Assembly: GCF_014207425.1 (NCBI RefSeq)
Contig: NZ_JACHFF010000002.1
Span: 124,001-188,000, forward strand
Direction of reading: 5' to 3'
From: Jeotgalicoccus coquinae
GTDB taxonomy: Bacteria; Bacillota; Bacilli; Staphylococcales; Salinicoccaceae
DNA length: 64,000 nucleotides
A program made the position numbers and the translations under genes. Under the pieces are notes generated by a model. It was not told the DNA's origin. It did no database searches and was given only the letters and a program-made list of their open reading frames with translations. This document shows positions 51,646 through 60,316 of the stretch, one piece after another. Within the stretch, counting starts at the first letter, position 1. Each line of letters begins with the position of its first letter.

Positions 51646-52824
51646 ATGAAGATTACAGCCAATAATTTTAAAGCAGCAGCGTTTGACAACCCGATGTTTA
51701 ATCATTTCAGTGAAGAAGTGCTGAAAGACGTATCATCTTTCCAAAAAACCGTACCGGGCTATAAAGAAACACCGCTCCGTCAGTTAAGCAGTCTCGGCAA
51801 AAGTATTAATATCGGTGATGTGTATGTTAAAGACGAGTCATACCGTTTTGGTTTAAACGCATTCAAAGGACTGGGCGGTATTTATTCCGCAGCAGCATAC
51901 CTGAAAGAACGTCACAGCATCGAATTTTCTACTTTTGACGAACTTGTTAAACAGCTCACGGATAAAGTTCCTGAAACATTTGTTACTGCGACCGACGGCA
52001 ACCACGGTAAAGGTATTGCTTGGGCAGCACAGCTCCTCAATCAGCGCGCAGTTGTATATATGCCTAAAAACACGAGCAGAGCCCGTGTAGATGCAATCGA
52101 AAAACTTGGCGGTAAAGTTATTGTCACAGATATGAATTACGACGATACAGTGCGTTATGCCAGCAAAACTGCAGAAGAAAATAACTGGCCTGTCATGCAG
52201 GACACAGCTTGGGAAGGTTATGAAGATATCCCCCTTAAAATTATGCAGGGCTACTCTGCAATTGTTTCAGAAATTAAACAGCAGCTGAAAAGTAATTACA
52301 ATAAACTGACTCATGTATTTTTACAGGCGGGCGTCGGTTCATTTGCCGGTTCAATCGCAGCATCGTTAATCCGGACAATGGACAGCAGCGATATTAAAAT
52401 TATCATCGTCGAACCTGATAATGCCGCGTGTTTATATAAATCTGCAGAAGATAAAAGCGGGAATCCCCGGGCAGTAGGCGGTGATCTTGAAACGATGATG
52501 GCAGGATTATCGTGCGGAGAACCAAGCACACAGGGCTGGAGCATTTTAAAAGATGCAGCAGATGCATTTATCAGCTGCAGCGACGAAATCAGTGCAGAAG
52601 GAATGAGACTGCTCGGACGTCCAGCCGGCAGTGACGATAAAATTATTTCCGGAGAATCGGGCAGTGTAACTGCCGGTATATTGTCTGCAATTATGACAAA
52701 CAGCGAACTAGATTCTGTTAAGGTTCAGCTGGGATTAAACAAAGATTCAAAAGTTCTGCTGATTAATACAGAAGGTGACACAGATCCTGATAACTACCGG
52801 GAGGTTATGAATCAGACTAATTAA
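51646..52824 (+). CDS. dpaL: Diaminopropionate ammonia-lyase
   Basis: A 392-residue fold-type II PLP enzyme. The PLP lysine is in GLNAFKGLGGIYSAA and the cofactor-binding ATDGNHGKGIAWAAQ follows; HVFLQAGVGSFAGSIA and GLSCGEPSTQGW agree with DpaL/YgeX, which cleaves 2,3-diaminopropionate to pyruvate and ammonia. ATG 51646 follows GAGGAGG. It is monocistronic. Diaminopropionate arises from siderophore precursors or antibiotics such as capreomycin-type peptides, so detoxification or nitrogen use is possible. Confidence 0.85.
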   Translation: MKITANNFKAAAFDNPMFNHFSEEVLKDVSSFQKTVPGYKETPLRQLSSLGKSINIGDVYVKDESYRFGLNAFKGLGGIYSAAAYLKERHSIEFSTFDELVKQLTDKVPETFVTATDGNHGKGIAWAAQLLNQRAVVYMPKNTSRARVDAIEKLGGKVIVTDMNYDDTVRYASKTAEENNWPVMQDTAWEGYEDIPLKIMQGYSAIVSEIKQQLKSNYNKLTHVFLQAGVGSFAGSIAASLIRTMDSSDIKIIIVEPDNAACLYKSAEDKSGNPRAVGGDLETMMAGLSCGEPSTQGWSILKDAADAFISCSDEISAEGMRLLGRPAGSDDKIISGESGSVTAGILSAIMTNSELDSVKVQLGLNKDSKVLLINTEGDTDPDNYREVMNQTN

Positions 52825-52859
52825 ATAACGCTGTGCGTTATCTTTAAAAACATTGTAAC

Positions 52860-52892
52860 AAAGGGGTGTAACGACTATCGTTACACCCCTTT
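52860..52892. terminator. Bidirectional terminator
   Basis: AAAGGGGTGTAACG pairs perfectly with CGTTACACCCCTTT around ACTAT. Confidence 0.85.
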
Positions 52893-52921
52893 AATTATAT
52901 AATATACCGCTGTTGTACTGC

Positions 52922-53704
52922 TTATCTTTCAGTTAGTGTCACTTCCGGAAGGTATTTTAACGACACTATGTCGCCTTCTTCAAATGACATCGTAAATTCA
53001 GTCATACCGCCGTACAGCTCACTGCCTAGAGTATGTCTGGATTTATTGTAATCAGGATGTGCTGTTACTTCCAGCGTTCCTGTTTCTTCAGTTTCTGGAA
53101 GACTGACATCGTAAACCCCCGCATCAAAATCTTCACCGGCTACCCATTGGCCGGGATAAATAGTATCCACATTTTCTGTTTTATACGGTTCAAAATTCAT
53201 GCTTTCAACGTAGTCTATTTCCACTATATAACCTTCGTCCAGAAATACGTTAAACTGAGTAACGTTCTCTTCTCCAGGTTCATCTTTACCGTCAATTGTT
53301 TCACCAAGGACTCCTCTGTCTTCATCATCAGTTATATAAATACTGCCGTATCCGGATTCGGCTGTAACTTTATATCTCCCGGGTTCGATATCTTTACCGA
53401 CATCATGAACACCTTCATCAAGTGTGACCGCCTCACCCTTATTCATTAGATGACTGTAGTCGATTTTCTCCGCTTCTTCAGAGTTTTCAGATGTATCAGA
53501 GTCAGTGCCGTTATCTGTTTCTGTGTCAGTATCCGCTTTATCTTTATTATCTACCGGTTCTTCCTCTTCTTTATTATCCGTACCTTCTGAGCCGAACAGA
53601 CCGTTTATTTCGTCAGCCAGCTCATCAAATGGGTTCGAATCCCCGCACGCAGTCAGTATAACTGAACTGAAAAGTAAGACTGATAATAATTTAATTTTTT
53701 TCAT
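52922..53704 (-). CDS. Lipoprotein with acidic linker and two repeated beta domains
   Basis: A 260-residue lipoprotein (signal peptide with lipobox LTAC, Cys near 20). After an Asp/Glu/Thr-rich linker (about 40-78) come two similar modules: DEGVHDVGKDIEPGRYKVTAESGYGS (about 95-120) and PGQWVAGEDFDAGVYDVSLP (about 190-210). The phrase D-I-x-P-G-x-Y-x-V is repeated, as in other Firmicute surface proteins of unknown function. ATG 53704 follows GGAG by eight bases. No enzymatic motif is visible. Confidence 0.7.
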   Translation of the reverse strand: MKKIKLLSVLLFSSVILTACGDSNPFDELADEINGLFGSEGTDNKEEEEPVDNKDKADTDTETDNGTDSDTSENSEEAEKIDYSHLMNKGEAVTLDEGVHDVGKDIEPGRYKVTAESGYGSIYITDDEDRGVLGETIDGKDEPGEENVTQFNVFLDEGYIVEIDYVESMNFEPYKTENVDTIYPGQWVAGEDFDAGVYDVSLPETEETGTLEVTAHPDYNKSRHTLGSELYGGMTEFTMSFEEGDIVSLKYLPEVTLTER

Positions 53705-53840
53705 TCCATTCACTCCATTCACAATTACGTAACATTTATTCAATTATAAAATTTAACACTGCGAATAGCAAACTGATCTTTTTTGTAACTTATTACTTTT
53801 TCTTTGTTATACTGTTGGAAATTACATTGGAGGCGATCAG

Positions 53841-54872
53841 ATGATTAAACCCCGTAAATTGCAGTCCGGTGACACCGTGGCACTTGTATCACTATCCAGC
53901 GGTCTTGCAGGCGAAGATGAGATTAGATGGCGTACTGAGCAGGGAATCGAAAGACTGGAGAATGTTTTCGGTCTTAAGGTAAAAGTAATGCCCCATGCTT
54001 TAAAAGGTATTGATTACATTTACAATCATCCAGAAAAAAGAGCAGCAGATTTGAACAGTGCCTTGAAGGACAAGTCCGTTAAAGCAATTATTTGTGCGAT
54101 AGGCGGTAATGAAACAGTCCGTATACTGCCATTTATCGATACAGAAGCTCTGAAGAATAACCCGAAAATATTCACAGGATATTCCGATTCAACGACGAAT
54201 CATCTGTTCTTTTACAAGTACGGTATCTCAACGAGTTACGGTCCTGCACTGTTAACCGACTTTGCAGAAAACATTGCCATGGATGATTACACAGTAGAAG
54301 CGGTTAAGAAAACATGGTTCAGCACAGAACCCATCGGTGAAATTCAGACGTCTCCGTTTATTAGAGAAGCGGGGCTCAGATGGGACTTTGAAAACAAAAA
54401 TATCGAACGGCCAAAATATAATAACCCGGGTTATGAAAGTATCAATGGCACCGGTAAAGCCCGGGGTCATTTGATTGGTGGATGTCTGGAAGTTTTGAAT
54501 AACCTCCGCGGCACAGAATACTTCCCCGGTCTGAATGATTTTAAAGATGCTCTACTGTTTCTTGAAACATCGGAATGCACGCTTGACCCGGAAATATTTG
54601 AGGATTATTTACGTGCCATGGCCGTTATGGGTGTATTTGAACATACTAACGGTATCGTTATCGGACGCCCTTTCAACGGCCTTTATTATGCTGAATATAA
54701 AGAGGTTTTGCGTACTGTACTCAGCGAAGCAGGCAGGATAGACCTGCCGGTACTTTATAACGCGAGCTTCGGGCACAATGAGCCAAAGTTTATTGTACCT
54801 TACGGTCTTCAGGCAGAAATAGATACCGAAAAACTCACATTTAAAATACTGGAAAGTGCTGTAGTAAATTAA
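53841..54872 (+). CDS. S66-family peptidase (LD-carboxypeptidase/MccF-like)
   Basis: A 343-residue serine peptidase of family S66. The nucleophile Ser115 is in FTGYSDSTTNH, the catalytic Glu in LFLETSECT and the His in SFGHNEPKF. LdcA enzymes recycle murein tetrapeptides; MccF enzymes cleave microcin C-like nucleotide-peptides. The length (about 340, with a longer loop RWDFENKNIERPKYNNPGYE) is nearer the MccF group than LdcA (about 300), so detoxification of aminoacyl-nucleotides is a real alternative. Start after TTGGAGG. Confidence 0.85.
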   Translation: MIKPRKLQSGDTVALVSLSSGLAGEDEIRWRTEQGIERLENVFGLKVKVMPHALKGIDYIYNHPEKRAADLNSALKDKSVKAIICAIGGNETVRILPFIDTEALKNNPKIFTGYSDSTTNHLFFYKYGISTSYGPALLTDFAENIAMDDYTVEAVKKTWFSTEPIGEIQTSPFIREAGLRWDFENKNIERPKYNNPGYESINGTGKARGHLIGGCLEVLNNLRGTEYFPGLNDFKDALLFLETSECTLDPEIFEDYLRAMAVMGVFEHTNGIVIGRPFNGLYYAEYKEVLRTVLSEAGRIDLPVLYNASFGHNEPKFIVPYGLQAEIDTEKLTFKILESAVVN

Positions 54873-54905
54873 AACTCCGAAGAGATATCTCTTCGGAGTT
54901 TTTTT
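54871..54905. terminator. Bidirectional terminator
   Basis: AAAACTCCGAAGAGAT pairs perfectly with ATCTCTTCGGAGTTTT, followed by more T residues. Confidence 0.9.
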
Positions 54906-56256
54906 ACATCAGATACGACAAAAACGCTGTCGCAATTCCAAAATAAATCAGTAATGATAATATATCATTGATTGTTGTAATTAACGGACCGGAAGCCACG
55001 GCCGGATCAACGTTCAATCGATTTAAAATAAGCGGTATGATTGTTCCCGCAAGTGTTCCTATTATCAGAGTGCACAGTAATGATACTCCAATAACAATTC
55101 CCAGTACCGCACTGCCCTGCCACAGATACGCAATGACGAATATAAGCAGTCCGCATGTCAGACCGATGTATATACCTACCTTTAACTCTCTCATTAAAAG
55201 ACTCAATACCTGTTTTGTATCTATCTTTTCTTTAGCCAGTCCTCTGATGACCACTGCCAGTGACTGGGTTCCGGTATTACCCGTCATACCGGCTACCATC
55301 GGCATAAAGAATGCCAGTGCAACTACCTGCTCAAGTGTTTCTTCAAAGCTTGCAATAATACTTCCGGAGACAATACCGATAAACAGGAGAAGTATCAGCC
55401 ATGAAAGTCTTCTTTTAGCTGCAATGACGGGCTTGGTCTTAAAATCTATTGCCTTCCCCGATGCAGAGAACTTCTCAATATCTTCTTCAGCTTCCTGATA
55501 CACGACATCCAGAATATCATCTACCGTGACAATACCGAGCAGCCTCTCCTTGTCATCAACGACCGGGATCGTTACAAAGTCATAACGCCGAATAATCCTC
55601 GCCACTTCTTCCTGATCCATTAATGCACCTACTTTTACTATCCGTGTCTGCATGATATCAGCAATTTTCCAATGCAGATCCGCAAGCAGTAACTCACGGT
55701 AAGATACGACTCCTACAAGTCTTTTATCGTCATCAATAACGTGAAGATAGTTTAAGTACTCAGCCAGTTCGGCAAATTGTTTTAATTTATCAACCGCTTC
55801 ACGAACTGTATAGGACTGGTTTATCCAAACCATTCTGTTATTCATTATTCTTCCTGCTGTTTCCGGCGGGAAGTCCAGAAGATTTTTAATATCCGCAGAA
55901 AGCTCTTCATCTAAATATGTCAGCAGTTCTGCTGATTTTTCTTCTCCCAGCTGACCAAGCATTGATACTAGATCATCATTGTTCATCTCTGTAACTGCCA
56001 GAGATACTTTCTCCGGATCCAGAATTTTAATTACTTTAATCCGGTTCTCCCCATCCAGTTCAGACAGTACATCCGCAAGCAGAGAAACTGGAATAAATTC
56101 CAGGAATATCTCCTGTTCACGGGAAGACAGTTTTATAAATATGTGTGTTAAATCATACTTCTGTAAATCTTTTATATTCTCAAAAAATGCTGCTCTGTCT
56201 TTTTGCTGCAGAGTGTATGTAACACTATGAACAAGCTGATTTAAATTTTGAACCAT
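54904..56256 (-). CDS. mgtE: Magnesium transporter MgtE
   Basis: A 450-residue MgtE: N-terminal helical domain (about 1-130), two CBS domains (about 135-255: RMVWINQSYTVREAVDKL, IVKVGALMDQEEVARII and GIVTVDDILDVVYQEA), a plug helix and five transmembrane helices (about 285-450) with the pore motif PMVAGMTGNTGTQSLAVVIRGLA. Magnesium-gated uptake channel; full length. A downstream HTH gene reads in the same direction upstream of it, 18 bases away. Confidence 0.95.
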   Translation of the reverse strand: MVQNLNQLVHSVTYTLQQKDRAAFFENIKDLQKYDLTHIFIKLSSREQEIFLEFIPVSLLADVLSELDGENRIKVIKILDPEKVSLAVTEMNNDDLVSMLGQLGEEKSAELLTYLDEELSADIKNLLDFPPETAGRIMNNRMVWINQSYTVREAVDKLKQFAELAEYLNYLHVIDDDKRLVGVVSYRELLLADLHWKIADIMQTRIVKVGALMDQEEVARIIRRYDFVTIPVVDDKERLLGIVTVDDILDVVYQEAEEDIEKFSASGKAIDFKTKPVIAAKRRLSWLILLLFIGIVSGSIIASFEETLEQVVALAFFMPMVAGMTGNTGTQSLAVVIRGLAKEKIDTKQVLSLLMRELKVGIYIGLTCGLLIFVIAYLWQGSAVLGIVIGVSLLCTLIIGTLAGTIIPLILNRLNVDPAVASGPLITTINDILSLLIYFGIATAFLSYLM

Positions 56257-56274
56257 TTTATTCTGTCTCCTTAG

Positions 56275-56907
56275 CTAAAGCAGTATATTTTCATTTTCCA
56301 AACGCTGTAAAATAACCTGAACTATGAAAGCATCGTCCAATAAACCTACAGGCAGCAGATAATCAGGAAGCAGGTCTGTCGTAACTATAAAATAAATAAG
56401 CGCAGCACCCACGAGAAGCTGACTCTTCAGAGTTCCTTTATCATTTATAAAGTACCGGTACATCATCTTAAGCTGCTCAGTATATTTACCGACACCTGAT
56501 GTTTCTTCTATTTTACCGTCAAATTCAGAACGGATTTTTGCTCTGCCTTCGTCTGTTCCGCTGTACGTTTTAAAATATGATATTTCCTCATTCACACGCT
56601 TATATGAGATGCTTTCTTCAATATCCGTCATATCATTTACTACTTTTTGTACAGCAATCCATGTCTGTTCCAGTTCGTCCTTCACTGCACCTCTAAACCC
56701 GGCAGACTCTAAAAGAAAATCGAAGTCCACAGATAAACTGTCCGATAATTTTTGAACATGATTAATATTTGCTTTTCGTTTACCATTCATAATTTTTGAC
56801 AGCGTTGCATGATCTATATTAACAACTTTACTGAACCTTCTTAATGTCATTTCACGGTGCTTCATTTCATCTTTTATAAACTGCTGGAGTTTTTCCTGGT
56901 TATTCAT
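56275..56907 (-). CDS. HTH (Xre-type) regulator with C-terminal DUF1232 domain
   Basis: A 210-residue protein: an Xre-like helix-turn-helix (about 5-65: LQQFIKDEMKHREMTLRRFS and NIDHATLSKIMNGKRKAN) joined through a helical middle part to a DUF1232 (YkvA-like) domain (about 155-205) containing AALIYFIVTTDLLPDYLLPVG and GLLDDAFIV. DUF1232 is usually an independent small membrane-associated protein; its fusion to an HTH suggests a membrane-linked regulator. ATG 56907 follows AGAGGCC. It is cotranscribed with mgtE (18-bp gap) and has a palindrome at its promoter. Confidence 0.8.
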   Translation of the reverse strand: MNNQEKLQQFIKDEMKHREMTLRRFSKVVNIDHATLSKIMNGKRKANINHVQKLSDSLSVDFDFLLESAGFRGAVKDELEQTWIAVQKVVNDMTDIEESISYKRVNEEISYFKTYSGTDEGRAKIRSEFDGKIEETSGVGKYTEQLKMMYRYFINDKGTLKSQLLVGAALIYFIVTTDLLPDYLLPVGLLDDAFIVQVILQRLENENILL

Positions 56908-56942
56908 AATGGCCTCTTCTTTCATTATCTTCAATATCATAA

Positions 56943-56971
56943 ATATTATTAGAGTGGTGACACAATGTCAA
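56943..56971 (-). promoter_or_regulatory. Promoter and operator of the HTH-DUF1232/mgtE operon
   Basis: On the minus strand TTGACA (plus 56966-56971), 17 bases and TAATAT (56943-56948) form a near-consensus promoter. The perfect palindrome TGACA-CAA-TGTCA (56958-56970) overlaps the -35 hexamer and is a plausible autoregulatory site. Confidence 0.6.
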
Positions 56972-57029
56972 CAAAGTGTTAGATTAGGATTAATTGATTT
57001 TAAAACTTAAAACAAGAAAGAAGATTATT

Positions 57030-57710
57030 ATGAAAAAAACATTCAGCATCATTGGCGGACTATTTTTATTACTGTATATTTTTATTGCAGCAGGCGTCGT
57101 TACCGGCCGGCAATGGGTTGAAAGTCTCGACATGTATTTTATCCGGACAATACAAAGTACAGTGACTGAGCCGGGTGCATCAATAATTTCAGTACTGACG
57201 GATATCGGAGGCACCGAGGCGATTGTCGTTCTCACCCTGGCTGTGACGATTACATTGTTTATTAAAAAGATGTATACGGCAGGGATGTGGTTCGGTTTGA
57301 CTATCTTAATCAGTCCCGGTATTTTCGTGCACGTAATGAAACCGATTATCGGCAGAGACCGCCCTGAGTTCATGAGGCTGGCTGCAGAGTCTACACACAG
57401 TTTCCCAAGTGGTCATTCAACCGCTTCCACTGTCTTTTACGGAATTCTCGGCCTGATACTTATTATGTCGGTTCAAAAAATCTGGAAGAAAGTTATCATT
57501 GCCGTTATGTCATTCACAATTATTCTGTTTGTCATGAGTTCCAGAATTTATCTCGGCGTACATTTTCCAACAGATGTACTTGCAGGGTTTTCATTCGGTG
57601 CAGCAACAGTACTGCTGTCACTCAGCCTGTATCATCTGGTCCGTCCAAAGTTTTATCAGTGGCTTAAGAGTAAGGATATTCACGATAAAAGTCCGTCATT
57701 ATTCAAATAA
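57030..57710 (+). CDS. PAP2-family phosphatase
   Basis: A 226-residue membrane phosphatase with six helices. The three PAP2 motifs are complete: K-x6-RP in KPIIGRDRPEF, PSGH in FPSGHSTAST, and SR-x5-H-x3-D in SRIYLGVHFPTDVLAG. Likely undecaprenyl-pyrophosphate or phosphatidylglycerol-phosphate phosphatase (YwoA/BcrC- or YodM-like). ATG 57030 follows AAGAAAGAAG. It shares an intergenic region with the HTH-DUF1232 gene. Confidence 0.85.
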   Translation: MKKTFSIIGGLFLLLYIFIAAGVVTGRQWVESLDMYFIRTIQSTVTEPGASIISVLTDIGGTEAIVVLTLAVTITLFIKKMYTAGMWFGLTILISPGIFVHVMKPIIGRDRPEFMRLAAESTHSFPSGHSTASTVFYGILGLILIMSVQKIWKKVIIAVMSFTIILFVMSSRIYLGVHFPTDVLAGFSFGAATVLLSLSLYHLVRPKFYQWLKSKDIHDKSPSLFK

Positions 57711-57711
57711 A

Positions 57712-57739
57712 AAAGCACTGCCGGTTACGGCAGTGCTTT
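57712..57739. terminator. Bidirectional terminator
   Basis: AAAGCACTGCCG pairs perfectly with CGGCAGTGCTTT around GTTA. Confidence 0.9.
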
Positions 57740-57748
57740 CTTTGTGTC

Positions 57749-59419
57749 TTATTCTGGGAATGTTACATTTTCAATTCTGACGATACCAACCGGATCAAGT
57801 TCAACACCTTCTACAAGCGTATTGTTTACCCCAATTCCAAGTTCACCGTAGTATAACGGCGTAATCGGCAGGTCTTCCATGAGAATTTCCTGTGCTGTTG
57901 CATATGCTGCTTCACGTTCGCCTTCCTCAGAAGTTTTCTGTCCTTCTTCAAGATAGCCGTCAAGCTCAGGATTGGAATAGTTCCAGCGGTTACCCGATCC
58001 TACTGAATCTGTGTGGAACATCGGATACAGTCCGTAGTTTGGATCCCCCGTTACTGTAATCCACTGAAGCATGAACATATCATGGTCACCCTGATCTGCC
58101 ATTTCTAAAAATGCACCGTGTTCATATTGTTCAATTTCAACATTGATGCCAAGCTCACTAAGTGATTCCTGAATAATCAGTGCAATATCTCTGTTCTGTT
58201 CAGAGTCAGATGTCCAGATGACTGTATCAAAACCGTCCGGAACACTTGAATCAGCCATATATTCTTTAGCTAATTCAATATCGTATGGCACTTCTTCCAT
58301 ATCAGCATTATGTGCAAACACTGATGGAGAAATGTGGTTCTTCGCATGAATCCCGCGGTCATTTAACACACCGCTGATAATCTGTTCTCTGTCGATTGCA
58401 TGTGAGATTGCTTTTCTGACATTCTCATCATCAAACGGCTCTTTCTCGTAGTTAAATGCTACATAAGTCATCGACAGTCCGTCCTGATCGATAATGTCTG
58501 TATCATTGTGTTCACGTACGCGGTCCATCGCTTCTGTATCAACGTTATCCGTAATACCAATACCGCCTGTTTCAAGTTCTGCAAGACGTGCTGAGTTTTC
58601 AGGAATAACGCGGTACGTTACAGTATTGAACTCACGCTCGCCGCCGTGGAACTCTTCGAATTTCTCAAGAACGATTTCGTTACCCGGAATACGTTCCTGA
58701 AGTTTTAAGTGACCTGTACCGTCAGGTTTTTCAGTAATAACAGCCCCGACGTGAGAACCGATTTCCTGAGATACCGCTTCAAACTCTTCGCCGCCTTCTT
58801 CACGCAGCTCGTAGTATTCTTCAAGCGTTACATCAGAACCGGCTTCATCCAAAGCATTCTGATAATCTTCATCAATTACTTCCTTACTTAAAATTCCCGC
58901 TGTGTTGTGAGCCAGATGACTTGGCAGCGGTGTAAACGGATAATCTGTCGTAAGGACAATTTCATGGTCATTTACAATTTCAATATCGTTAATCATCTCA
59001 AACATAAATGCGACTGATGAACCGACTGACGGGTCCATTACACGGTCAAGTGTCGCTTCAACATCTGCCGCTGTAAATTCCGAGCCATTATGGAAAGTAA
59101 CATCTTCTTTAAGATTCAGCGTCCATTTATCTCCATCCTGTTCGAATGAAGTTGCAAGACCTTCCCCAAACTCCATATCGACGTTCTGTTCGACAAGTGT
59201 GTCGAAAATCTGCGTGCGCAGCTGTGCTGACGGAATATCGTTGGACACGTGCGGATCAAGTGATACCGCTTCGTTTATCATCCCAATAACCAGGTCCCTT
59301 CCGCCGGAGTCAGCAGCTGAGTCTCCTTCTGCCGCTTCATCCACATCGCTGTCATCGGTACATGCTGCCAGTACGAGAACCATTGTGAAAAGCATTAAAA
59401 CCCACAATTTTTTTTGCAT
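57749..59419 (-). CDS. Peptide/nickel-type ABC substrate-binding lipoprotein (SBP_bac_5)
   Basis: A 556-residue binding protein, lipobox LAAC (Cys near 20) and an acidic spacer, then the SBP family 5 fold: EAVSLDPHVSNDIPSAQL, TLNLKEDVTFHNGSEFTAADV, VAFNYEKEPFDDENVRKAISHAIDRE. It resembles glutathione/dipeptide-binding proteins (GsiB/DppA group). No permease or ATPase genes lie nearby, so it is an orphan serving a transporter encoded elsewhere. ATG 59419 is preferred over one 12 bases upstream, which overlaps the AAAGGGG ribosome binding site. A consensus cre site sits just after its promoter. Confidence 0.88.
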   Translation of the reverse strand: MQKKLWVLMLFTMVLVLAACTDDSDVDEAAEGDSAADSGGRDLVIGMINEAVSLDPHVSNDIPSAQLRTQIFDTLVEQNVDMEFGEGLATSFEQDGDKWTLNLKEDVTFHNGSEFTAADVEATLDRVMDPSVGSSVAFMFEMINDIEIVNDHEIVLTTDYPFTPLPSHLAHNTAGILSKEVIDEDYQNALDEAGSDVTLEEYYELREEGGEEFEAVSQEIGSHVGAVITEKPDGTGHLKLQERIPGNEIVLEKFEEFHGGEREFNTVTYRVIPENSARLAELETGGIGITDNVDTEAMDRVREHNDTDIIDQDGLSMTYVAFNYEKEPFDDENVRKAISHAIDREQIISGVLNDRGIHAKNHISPSVFAHNADMEEVPYDIELAKEYMADSSVPDGFDTVIWTSDSEQNRDIALIIQESLSELGINVEIEQYEHGAFLEMADQGDHDMFMLQWITVTGDPNYGLYPMFHTDSVGSGNRWNYSNPELDGYLEEGQKTSEEGEREAAYATAQEILMEDLPITPLYYGELGIGVNNTLVEGVELDPVGIVRIENVTFPE

Positions 59420-59440
59420 AAATACTTTCATCCCCTTTGT

Positions 59441-59488
59441 ATGTATACGCTTACAATTGAGTATACCTTTCGGGAACCGCAATTACAA
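59441..59488 (-). promoter_or_regulatory. Promoter with consensus cre (CcpA) site
   Basis: On the minus strand TTGTAA (plus 59483-59488), 17 bases and TATACT (59460-59465) form a promoter. Immediately downstream TTGTAAGCGTATACAT (plus 59441-59456) fits the cre consensus WTGNNARCGNWWWCAW at every position, a location suited to repression by CcpA. Confidence 0.8.
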
Positions 59489-59513
59489 ATGGATTTTTAA
59501 AAATTCAGTTAAT

Positions 59514-60227
59514 TTATAGTTGTAATTCTGAAGCTGCTTTAATAAATGCTTTGAATATTTTCCGGGATGCTTCATCGACTAAGTAAGTGCCTTCCGGATG
59601 CCACTGCACACCAATGACAAAGTCATGTTCTGTGCTCTCCACCGCTTCGATAATGCCGTCTTCTGTCCCTGCTGATACCTTCAGACTTTCAGCCGGAGAT
59701 TTATTCGCCTGATGGTGGAAACTGTTTGTTCTGATCTCAGTTGTCCCGACTATCTCATGAAGCTTTGTGCCCTCTGTTACTGTAACTTTATGCGATAAAT
59801 AATCTTTCCGGGCATCCTGATTATGCTTTATTGTCCTGTCGCCGTGCTGGGAATAAATATCCTGATACATAGTACCGCCGAGGTGTACGTTTAAAATCTG
59901 TGCACCGCGGCAGATTCCGAGAATCGGTTTGCCTGCTTCAAGCGCATATTTAATTAATTTCATTTCATATAAATCCCGTCCCGGTTCAATCGGACCGATT
60001 TTCTGATGCGGACTTTCGCCGAAAAATGCAGGTTCAATATCATCTCCGCCGGATAACAGCAGACCGTCGATATTTTCTATCTGCTTTTTAATTAATTTCT
60101 CATCTTCCACTTTAGCCAGTATTACCGGCACTCCTTTTTCACCTGAAATTGCGATGCTGTAGTTTTCCGGCAGCCTCAGCCCCTCGCTGCTTATAAATGT
60201 TGTTACTCCAATTACCGGATTTTTCAT
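59514..60227 (-). CDS. C26-family glutamine amidotransferase (gamma-glutamyl-GABA hydrolase-like)
   Basis: A 237-residue class I amidotransferase-like hydrolase. The nucleophile Cys is in PILGICRGAQILNVHLGG, and His-Glu in GVQWHPEGTYLV; LLLSGGDDIEPAFFGE near residue 57 is typical of the PuuD group, which hydrolyses gamma-glutamyl-GABA or related gamma-glutamyl compounds. A paralog lies just upstream (60302-61009) in the same orientation; a terminator between them makes separate transcripts likely. Substrate not certain. Confidence 0.85.
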   Translation of the reverse strand: MKNPVIGVTTFISSEGLRLPENYSIAISGEKGVPVILAKVEDEKLIKKQIENIDGLLLSGGDDIEPAFFGESPHQKIGPIEPGRDLYEMKLIKYALEAGKPILGICRGAQILNVHLGGTMYQDIYSQHGDRTIKHNQDARKDYLSHKVTVTEGTKLHEIVGTTEIRTNSFHHQANKSPAESLKVSAGTEDGIIEAVESTEHDFVIGVQWHPEGTYLVDEASRKIFKAFIKAASELQL

Positions 60228-60281
60228 ACACCCTTCTCCTTATATTTACATTTTCATTAGATGGTATCAGAATATTTAACA

Positions 60282-60316
60282 TAAAAAAAGAAAACAGCAG
60301 GTTATTTACCTGCTGC
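60282..60316 (-). terminator. Terminator overlapping the end of the upstream C26 gene
   Basis: On the minus strand CAGCAGGT pairs with ACCTGCTG around a five-base loop, followed by TTTTCTTTTTTT. Confidence 0.8.
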
